NCBI GenBank assembly: GCA_028554755.1
Contig: JAPTOF010000015.1
Location: 4,588,001-4,652,000 of the forward strand
Reading direction: 5' to 3'
Length of the DNA stretch: 64,000 nucleotides
From: Cordia subcordata
Taxonomy: Eukaryota; Streptophyta; Magnoliopsida; Boraginales; Cordiaceae
Shown: piece after piece, positions 56,635 through 64,000 of the stretch
How positions within the stretch are numbered: position 1 is the stretch's first letter
Layout: every line of letters begins with the position of its first letter
Translations under genes and position numbers: made by a program
The notes under the pieces: model-generated
The model's input: the letters and a program-made list of their open reading frames with translations, nothing else
Database searches by the model: none
Told to the model about the DNA's origin: nothing

Positions 56635-58869
56635 TGATGTGTTGGTTTTGTGTGTGTTTATGTATTGCATTCTTATTCTTGTTTTGAGGTGTTTTGTGCT
56701 CCATTAAGTGTATTAGTATAGCATTTACATCATATTTGAGCATATTAGGCTTTAGGCGTCTGTAGTTGAGCTTAAAGGACAAATGCTACATTAAAGTGCA
56801 CTTATCGTGTGTTTTAGGTGTGTGTTTGAGGAATGTCTTGAGCTAAACAAAGATGGGGATGGTTTGGGCAAGAATTGAAGAAGATTTTGAGGATGAAAAG
56901 TGGAAGAAAAGCAAGATTAGAGGCTTCCAGACAAAGGCCAAAGCAATTAGAAGCAAAATAGAGCCGAAACAAAGACAAATGAGAGCAAATAGGCACTACC
57001 AGAACACTGGCTTCAGAGTACCGGCACACCCCTTCTCTATTCCACCAAAAATAAAGAGCAATCTTCTACTACCGGAATAGAGGTCCCTTGGTACTGGTGC
57101 ATTGGTTAGGTGCTTCAGTAGTCACAGAAAATTGGCTATATGGGCCCTCTTTTGGTCATTTTTAAAGACAACTAGTTATATTCTTTCGTACCTAATGTTG
57201 TTTTAACCCGCAAGTGTATGGATTGTTTGTGGTATAGCAAATTAAGTGTGGGTACCGTCTTCACAGGAAGGCTACCTTAGTTCGGTCTCTATGTGCTTGG
57301 TGCCTAAAACTAGCTATATGCGTGTGTGTATTTGCTTTCTTTAGGATCAAAGGGAGCTCGGCGAAAGGAAAATAAACCTAAGTTAACCTACTCTAATGGA
57401 GGAACCTAGGGTGCCAAACTATGGAAAGCAAGCTCTACAAGGTGGAAAGGGATCTCGGGTGATTGCGTTGCAACTAGACTCGGGCAATAATAACAATTTG
57501 GTCTATCTATGGCTCGATTGCTCTCTTTGGTGTTGATTAACGTCCCACTCGAGAGACTAACCTATTAGTATTGTTTCAGACTAGAGATTAGACTCTTAGA
57601 CCATTAACTACTGATATTGGGTACCCTTTTAGTATTATTTCAGACTAGAGGTATACTTCTGCCACACTAAGTCATTAATTAAGCATATTAATCAACACAC
57701 ACAACTACAAATAGAGCTCATACTGTTAGCATGGATTAAGGCTAAGGTGACACCGCTACCAATATCATTTAAGCATGGAATAACACATGTAAGTTCACCA
57801 AGGAATTTTATCGAACACATAGACATGTAATCAATCAAATGCTATTTTTCATGCATGTCTACGTGTTTGATAAAATGCCTAAATGAAGTAGCATATATAT
57901 ATTGAAGCTTATTAGCTATTAATCACTTCTAAATCATTACATGAGCATGTCTATGTTTTTATATGATGAACTACATAGTGGGTAGTGTATTCATGCATGT
58001 CTTGTGTGTGTTTACATGCCTTAATAATAAGATTAGCTTTGATTGTATACATGTTGGGTGTTATTGCTTAATTTGGTGTAATCAAAACATGCCTGTGTGT
58101 TTAGTAGTTGGATATGTTGATGTATTCACGAATGCCATGGCCTAGACGTGTTTGCACTTGCACTTGCACTTTAATGCATGACCCGCTAATGTGATGGACG
58201 ATTAATGGTGCTTAACTAAAGGCTAGCCCAAGTTGAGTCTCCTTTGGCTTTAAACCCAGCCAATTGGTTTCCAGTTAGGTTAGTCAACCTTAAATGGACT
58301 AGGTCTTGGCTTTAAACCTAGCCAATGGCTTAGACACTATGGTAAGATCAATCCAAGTCAATTAGAGCCCTAAGTTATTAGCCTTAAAACCCTAGGTCAT
58401 AAAGACCATGTCATACTTTAGGAGTCGATGCATAGGGATAGACCTGTATTGAGGCCTAGAGGATAATAAGGTGGACACTTAGGATTCTAAATGAGAGCAA
58501 CCTAGAAAAATCCATTAAAGAACCTTTACAAGAGCGTAGTAAGTGCCCATTAGCAAGTGGAAGTTATCCTAGTCCTTGATTCCAGTTTTTGACTCCCCTT
58601 AAATAGCTTGATTCCCTTATTTTTTCACACTTGCACTTTACATTTCTTGTCTTTTGGTTAGGTTTACTTTTCTCGAACTCCATTCAATCCAAAAATACAA
58701 AAATATTGGTAGCTTAGGTCATGACACATAGCTTTTTAAGATATGCATAGCTTAGAACCACATACATTTAGCCTTCCTATAGAGTACAACCCTGTACTTC
58801 CACATTCTACTACCGTGACCCATGCACTTGCAAGCATTTTAAGGCTTTGTGCTCTTATTTTTCACATCA
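56635..58869 (+). repeat. 5' LTR with an internal minus-strand LTR fragment
   Basis: TGATGTGTTGGTTTTGTG...TTTTTCACATCA. 57193 to about 57840 is a reversed fragment of the 25002-type LTR (reversed CTAGT-CTGAAACAAT-ACTAG hairpins at 57550-57655). After it the plus LTR resumes, with CATGTCTATG motifs, then hairpins TTGGCTTTAAACCCAGCCAA (about 58244) and TTGGCTTTAAACCTAGCCAA (about 58307). Confidence 0.82.
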
Positions 58870-58875
58870 AGTTTT

Positions 58876-58893
58876 TGGCGCCAATGCCGGGGA
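58876..58893 (+). promoter_or_regulatory. tRNA-Asp primer-binding site
   Basis: TGGCGCCAATGCCGGGGA, two mismatches to the consensus, six bases after the LTR end. Confidence 0.92.
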
Positions 58894-59033
58894 TCAAACA
58901 GTTGTTTGGTTTCTTTGTTTTGTGTGTCTTAGCTAGTTACGTGTTGTTTTATCTTTTTGAATAATAAAAGAAAAAAATTTGAAAAGAAAATATATTGTGA
59001 ATTGAGAAGAGGACTAGTTGTGATTGATTGAAC

Positions 59034-61003
59034 ATGAATGATCCTAATGCTTTTTGATGGTCACTTGTATCCACTTCCCCACTACCCGTACGTGCTTTAA
59101 ATGCTTGTATCTTGTGTGGAAGTTGTGAGTATCGTAGTGCATGTTGTACTCTTGTATATAAAAGTCTTCAATCTTAGGCTAGTGCAAGCCATGATCTTTA
59201 TAATCTTGCATCATTTCATGCATCTTCATTTAGTAATCATGATTATAGGGAATCATATTCTTATTATTGTGATCTTTGTGGAAGCTGTGACCATGACTTT
59301 GATTTTTCCCCTATCTAATTCCCTTATCCCTATTTTCTCGCAAAGCCCAAGAATGACCCTAGCAATCATGTGCCCCTACATGGATCTACATCTAGTCACC
59401 ATGATTATGGGAAGCAACATCATGTATGTTCATCTTGGGGCTAATATGACTCTTCATTCAATCCACTTTCTTTCACTGAGAGTTCATCCTTCATACCATC
59501 TTTTCCTACCCGCCCTTCCTTTGAGTCTTATAATGGTTATGCTTATAAGGATCCTCATCAAGATTTCTACCGTTCTTACTTGATTGAGCCCTCTTCTTCT
59601 AGATTGGCCTTAAGCAAGGATGAAAAGCTTGAATATCTCCTATCTCTCCTGCAATCTAACTAAGAGAGACTCGAGAACATGATGCTACAAATAGATTATC
59701 AAGTTAAGTGCTTAAAGAGATAGATTGAGAGTAAGTAACCCGTGGTTGAGAATATTGAGAAACCTTTAGACTAGGCTAAAGAGATAGGAGAGAGACCTAG
59801 AGATGAGGTGATTTTTGGTGAAAAGGATTATCTGTGGGAGACTGAAGTAAAAAGAGAGGTTGATAGAGAGATAGGATTTTTTAGTGAGGAAACACATGAG
59901 CTTAATGGTAATTTGTTTCTTAATGATTATTGTGGCTATGTTTTAGAGAAAGTGGTACCCTTTCCTCCCGTTCTTTCAACACCTTCCATTGAATCACGTA
60001 AGCTATATTTCTTTCTCTCCCTACATTGTACATATATACGGAGGATGATCCTATTGTTTATAGTACTTAATTGCATTCCAAATCTACATATAGGGTGTTG
60101 GGTGCACACATATCCCTTGAGCATTCTTGTTTGCATGATCCAAAGTCGTTTGAGTCCCCTCTGTCCCATCCATATGTACCTACCCCTTGTAAAGAGTGTG
60201 ATAATGAGATGACAACCACTAGAAATAAATATATGGAGGAATTTGATAAGACCTTAGCTAGTATGGATTTGGAGTCAACCATTGGGGAGAATAGAGCATC
60301 AATTTTGCAGTTTTTACATGATCAGTCTCATGGAGTTACGTATTGTTGTATTAAGGGAAATAAGGACTTTAAGAAGACACGTACAAAAGAAATTGATGAG
60401 CATAAAACTTTGATCTATGGGTCGTTGGGATTGTTTGATAAATCATTGTTGGAGAATGAACCTAATAAGATTGAATCCACCCTTTGTGAGGAGTTAGAGG
60501 GACCTAGGATTAATCGTGTCATATGTTGTGTACAAGAAGAGTCTAGTACTTCAATGTCTCTCTTCTTCGATTATCCTTCTCTGAACGTTGTTCCTACTCC
60601 CTTCTCCGATTCTGTTGAGCCCCCATCTTCAGACCTCACGCTTGTACCTTTATGCATAGAACACTTTCACCTAGGACTAGAGCACATGCCACCCACATTG
60701 CATACATTAAACCTATCATCGACCTATAGGAAGGGTGTGTTGTTAGCCCTAGATAATGAAAAGAAGGCTTTGGGGTGGTTCATCAGAGAGCAAGTCGGGT
60801 GTGATCTTTCATGTTTGTGCATGCTTTCTTCCATATTTGAGCTCATATTCTCATTTGATGTTTTGGGGTGGGATTTAAAAAAGGGGTGCATCGAACGTTC
60901 ACTGCCCCATTATATGTTGTATGACCCTTTTTCTTCTATTGTTTATGCTTCGATGATTATTCGGCAATATGTGTGTAAAGATTTTAATCGTATATGGCTC
61001 TAA
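59034..61003 (+). pseudogene. ORFx, decayed copy
   Basis: ATG at 59034: MNDPNAF, a stop at the Trp position, then CILCGSCEYRSACC (degenerate first knuckle) and CDLCGSCDHDFDF (second knuckle lacking its last Cys). It continues through FESYNGYAYKDPHQDFYRSY, KDEKLEYLLSLLQSN, LRLVFGEKDYLWETEVKREV-like charged sequence, and a long open part at 60071-61003: MTTTRNKYMEEFDKTLASMD, KKTRTKEIDEHKTLIYGSLG, HLGLEHMPPTLH. It extends the C-terminus beyond the 44148 copy (LGWFIREQVGCDLSCL, then about 50 more residues). It is colinear with the 44148 ORFx but has several stops and shifts, so it is not functional. Confidence 0.72.
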
Positions 61004-61038
61004 CATTAGTGCTGACTAGGGGCGTTAAATCTATGCTG

Positions 61039-61054
61039 CTAGGAGGCGCCCTAG
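61039..61054 (+). other. Post-ORF hairpin
   Basis: CTAGG-AGGCGC-CCTAG, 35 bp after the ORFx stop. The loop differs from 46211 by A to G. Confidence 0.8.
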
Positions 61055-61195
61055 ACATGTTTATATTCTTTTTGTTTTCCTTGTCTTTACTTGCTTTTAT
61101 TTTTTTATTTTGTTGATATTTTCATTCTTTGATTTTCAATTTCTTTTCATTTGTTTCTCTTTCTAGGCCTTAAAAGTGTTGATCCCCATTCCTAT

Positions 61196-61640
61196 TGATG
61201 TGTTGGTTTTGTGTGTATTGGTTTTGAGTTGTTTTGTACTTCATTTGGTGTATTAGTATGGCATTTAGGTCATACTTGTGCATATTAGGATTTTCATGTT
61301 CATAGTTGAATTTAGGACTTAAATGCTACACTAATGCGTATTTTTTGCTTGTTTTAGGTGAGAGTTAGAGAGATGATTGGACTTTGATTGATAGTATTTG
61401 GGATGTGGATTAAAGACAAAGGTGTTTGGGCTTAAACAAGGCTAGGAAGATGCATTTGGAAGTAGCTGGGCGAAGGAAGGAGCGACCAAGGCGAAATCGA
61501 GCGTAACGGGAGTTAAATTTGGAGCTTGCAACCAAAAAAGGACATGGACAAAATTTGCACATGTTTTAGGGTGCAAAAGATGGCTTAGGAGATGACCAAA
61601 AGTGGTACAAAGTCATAGAAAAAAACTGTGCACGAATCGG
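61196..61640 (+). repeat. LTR 5'-end fragment inserted in the untranslated region
   Basis: Starts TGATGTGTTGGTTTTGTGTG and follows the LTR pattern for about 300 bp (CATTTGGTGTATTAGTATGG, AATGCTACACTAATGCG), then fades. The surrounding 3' untranslated region resumes by about 61640 (ttatcatttgcacatgccaa). No target duplication was identified. Confidence 0.65.
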
Positions 61641-61904
61641 ATCATTTCCCCTTTTCATACACCTTGTTTATCATTTGCACATGCCAATGCAAGCTTGCAT
61701 GGCAATGCTACTAATCTTATGCTTTGTGGATGTTTGTGGTTTGTTGAAAAATAGGATAGCTGATTCATAAATTATTGGCATTGAAGAGCTTTAAAAGAAC
61801 ACAAGGTTGTACTTATCCTTTCTCTACCTGTTCTACTCTTGTCTATCCCATCCCTACCACCCTTACTTTCTGTTGATTGATTGCTTGTTGTGTAGTCTTC
61901 TTTA

Positions 61905-61947
61905 CTTGCTTAAGCATAAGCGAAGTTTAGATTTAAGGGTATAGGAG
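61905..61947 (+). other. Internal hairpin/PPT, degenerate
   Basis: CTTGCTTA-AGCA-TAAGCgAAG (one bulged base), then TTTAGATTTAAGGGTATAGG. It occupies the same position as the internal module at 46715 in the sister element. Confidence 0.55.
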
Positions 61948-62882
61948 TTTGGTTTTCTTGTCTTATGCTTCATTAGGGTAGATTTGCATTATTTTCATAA
62001 AAAAATGGTTCAATTTTTTTTTATTTTTATGCATATATAGTCGTTTATCTCTATGTTGATAGGAGTGTTGGCTCTTGTCATTGACTTAATTGATTGTTGA
62101 AGATAAGGTTATATTGTAGGGAATGAATAGAGTGGAGGAAGAACCGAGACTTTGAGGACATACCTTTTGAAAGTTATGGGAAATGAACACTTCTAAGAAA
62201 AGACCTTGTAGCTACCCTATGACTCGTTTAGAAAAAGTGTTTGTAAAGGGGTTGTTGAAATAAGTGCTCCTTCCTTAATTGGTTCTTTTTAATATGCCCT
62301 AGCCTTTCTTTTTCTTTTCTTTTTGTTCACATTATATATTGAGAAAAAATCCAAAAAAATGGAAAAAGGTGAAAATGTAGAAAAAAATGAAAAAAGCCTA
62401 AAAAATGTAAAAATAAAGTGAAAACATGAAAAACGCCAAAAGACACCAAAAAGTTGAAAAGTTAATGTCATTGAATAAAGTGTTAAGTGACACAATATCA
62501 ACTTAGCACATGTTTCTCTTTTTGTTCCTTCATTGTATTGTGAATAAGGCTTTTACGTAATTTGTGAGGCATTGTGATTGTACGTTCTTTCTCCTCGTAT
62601 CTTTGAGGTTATGTGCATGTTGGGAGGCCATGTTAGCTGAAGGGGCACGAAATATCAACATCCCGTGCACATCTGTTAGAATCCTAGGTTTGTGGTGGTT
62701 AAAGCTACTTGGGAACTTCCCGTGAGGTGTAACGACCCTTGTGAGTAAGGGAAGGATCCAAAGCAATTTGGAGATCACTTCTACAAAGAATGACCCTTTT
62801 ATACTCCTTTGATTCCCCAAGATAGCAAGTCAATACCTTTGGCAACCTTCTTTAGCTTCTTAGAGACAAACTCAGGTTCGGT

Positions 62883-63011
62883 CTTGCTTTGGGACAAGTA
62901 AGGAGAAGGTTTAGGGATGTTGATTTGTCTTTGTTTGCATTTGTTTGTTCATGCATTTTTTTATGTTCTTGAAGGTGTTTTGTGCTTATTAGATAGCCTT
63001 AGTATGGTATT
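62883..63011 (+). other. Terminal hairpin/PPT and 3' LTR stub
   Basis: CTTGCTTT-GGGA-CAAGTAAG (62883-62902) has one mismatch and one G-T pair. It is followed by GAGAAGGTTTAGGGATGT and the LTR start TGATTTGTCTTTG at 62921, which resembles the solo LTR at 5587-7889 more than its own 5' LTR. Confidence 0.75.
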
Positions 63012-63332
63012 TGATGTGCCTTTGAAGATGCAAGCCCTAAAAGGTCCCGTAAGCATGCAGACCGCGCAATATATGGTGGTACTAATACAGGTGTCGAACC
63101 ACAGGAAGGCTCAAAGTGTGGTAAAACTCTAAGCTAGTGCGTTCTAGTGGAAGGTAAAGAAAGGAACCTAAACTAGTCATTTTTTGTGTGCTTTTTTATT
63201 TTAAAGAGCTAAAGAGAAAAGTGAAAGGACTACACTATAAATACTACAAAGGAAAAGTAAGAATTAAGCTAATCTAGGGGGATTAAACCTATGGAAAGGT
63301 GATAGGGTGACTTACACTTGTGAATAGGTGAC
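63012..63332 (-). mobile_element. Athila-type LTR 3'-end fragment, minus orientation
   Basis: Starts TGATGTGCCTTTGAAGATGC and is colinear with 14149-14470, the left end of the other subfamily A LTR. It is cut at 63333 by another LTR. Confidence 0.7.
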
Positions 63333-63600
63333 TGATAGTCATCTCTCAAGTGCAAGCTCTAAAGACCTGCAAGTGCACGGATCGATGTAGTGTAGTGTGT
63401 GCGAGAATGGGTGTCGAACCATAGGGAGGCTATGTTGTGAGATGGATTCTATGTGTGTGTTTTAGAGAATCCGAAAAAGGAAACTTAAACTAATTGTTTT
63501 TGGTGTTTTTGGATGGTCGGGAGCTCTATTTAAGGAAAGTAAAACTACACTATGGAAAAGGGGAAATGTGGAAAAGAATGTGAACTTTGTCTTTGACCTA
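63333..63600 (-). mobile_element. Athila-type LTR 3'-end fragment, minus orientation, nested
   Basis: Starts TGATAGTCATCTCTCAAG, then ctgcaagtgcacggatcg and aaccatagggaggc, as in other LTR ends read backward. It fades by about 63600-63640. Confidence 0.6.
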
Positions 63601-64000
63601 CTAAATAACTGATCATAATGCCCCTCTATGTATACCCATAACTAAGGTCGGTCCTTTGGCCTGGGTACTATCACCTCCTTAGCTGCATCTTTTCTTTTGA
63701 GCCTTTTGTCCTATTGCCAACCATCTTTGGTCATGGAATCTCTTGATCTTGGGAGTGACCCTCAAACCATATGACTGATACATCCATAAAGGTAGTATCA
63801 CTAGATCTAGATTTAGATGATAAATATGGACAATCCCAAAGGGGGCACATAGATTCCATATTGCATATACATGTTCCAATTAATTAGAACTTAGCACTCA
63901 ATGCACAAGGCTGTTGATCCTAATAAAGTACGATCTTACCCACAGTGAATCAAAGTACCAAACCCTAACTTCATTAGTTCATCCACAATTGCTCAAGATT
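63601..64000. other. Unassigned sequence at the window edge
   Basis: No gene or known repeat recognised. Base composition is less AT-biased than the flanks. It could be a further LTR inserted in the preceding fragment; the right boundary lies outside the window. Confidence 0.4.

Larger units (their letters stand above)
56635..63011 (+). mobile_element. Non-autonomous ORFx element, mosaic, 3' LTR truncated
   Basis: 5' LTR (56635-58869), PBS, ORFx (59034-61003), post-ORF hairpin, an inserted LTR fragment (61196 to about 61640), internal and terminal hairpin/PPT modules, and the first 91 bp of a 3' LTR (62921-63011), cut by a minus-strand LTR at 63012. Left flank aaatc (56630-56634); the right flank is outside or lost. 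The 5' and 3' LTR starts belong to different subfamilies. Confidence 0.8.

Noticed and set aside
61004..62882. Possible env-like ORF downstream of ORFx
   Set aside because: No long open frame, signal peptide or membrane-spanning segment; the region aligns with the non-coding 3' region of the sister element.

Overview
The window is plant nuclear DNA: AT-rich, intron-bearing, without operons, and dominated by nested transposable elements. Evidence includes an LTR-retrotransposon primer-binding site complementary to plant tRNA-Asp (Athila-type Ty3/gypsy), a plant L1 LINE, ZMYM1-type hAT transposase, PIF/Harbinger, CACTA and Copia remnants, and one host-gene exon matching plant LMBR1/LIMR proteins. 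I cannot name the species. I recognise no tRNA, rRNA, CRISPR or prokaryotic gene.

Layout. 1-4260: first exon (minus strand) of an LMBR1-domain membrane protein at the right edge of a long first intron, with a hAT-derived non-autonomous element (3213-3837) in that intron. 4261-5284: its promoter/5'UTR, a 158-bp tandem duplication and TA repeats. 5285-9590: a decayed minus-strand hAT transposase, split by an Athila-type solo LTR (5587-7889, TSD GTAAT) that is itself split by a Tat-like solo LTR (6383-6991, TSD TTTGC). 9590-14148: an Athila-type element with LTR, PBS, gag and protease but no RT/RNase H/integrase core. 14149-20161: two minus-strand LTRs and a Copia 3' LTR. 20162-23510: a CACTA-like remnant holding a MITE that holds a solo LTR (21403-23382, TSD TAGGC). 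23762-27021: a solo LTR (TSD CAACA) carrying another solo LTR (25002-26471). 27027-29090: unassigned AT-rich DNA.

29091-64000 is one large nest. A plus-strand element (29091-) is broken at 31505 by a minus-strand mosaic element (31505 to beyond 56634). That one is broken by a gag-protease element (36203-55074, near-identical 5-bp TSD). The 5' LTR of the gag-protease element contains a 5.2-kb L1 (36536-41725, 15-bp TSD), a PIF/Harbinger MITE (41876-42103, TSD TTA) and a complete non-autonomous retrotransposon (42341-49192, TSD TCTAT). Another plus-strand element of the same kind lies at 56635-63011.

The most unusual content is this non-autonomous family. Directly after the tRNA-Asp PBS, its members carry a long unrecognised acidic ORF (called ORFx here; copies at 31179, 35328, 44148 and 59034) with one or two CCHC zinc knuckles and no pol. 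Members also share hairpins with compensatory changes: repeated hairpins inside the LTRs, a hairpin after the ORF, and two hairpin-plus-polypurine modules per element, one internal and one at the 3' LTR. The gag-protease elements share the last two kinds. No intact reverse transcriptase for these elements is present, so any mobility must have depended on proteins supplied elsewhere. Most identified stop codons are TGG to TAG/TGA or CAA/CGA to TAA/TGA, as expected from cytosine-methylation decay.
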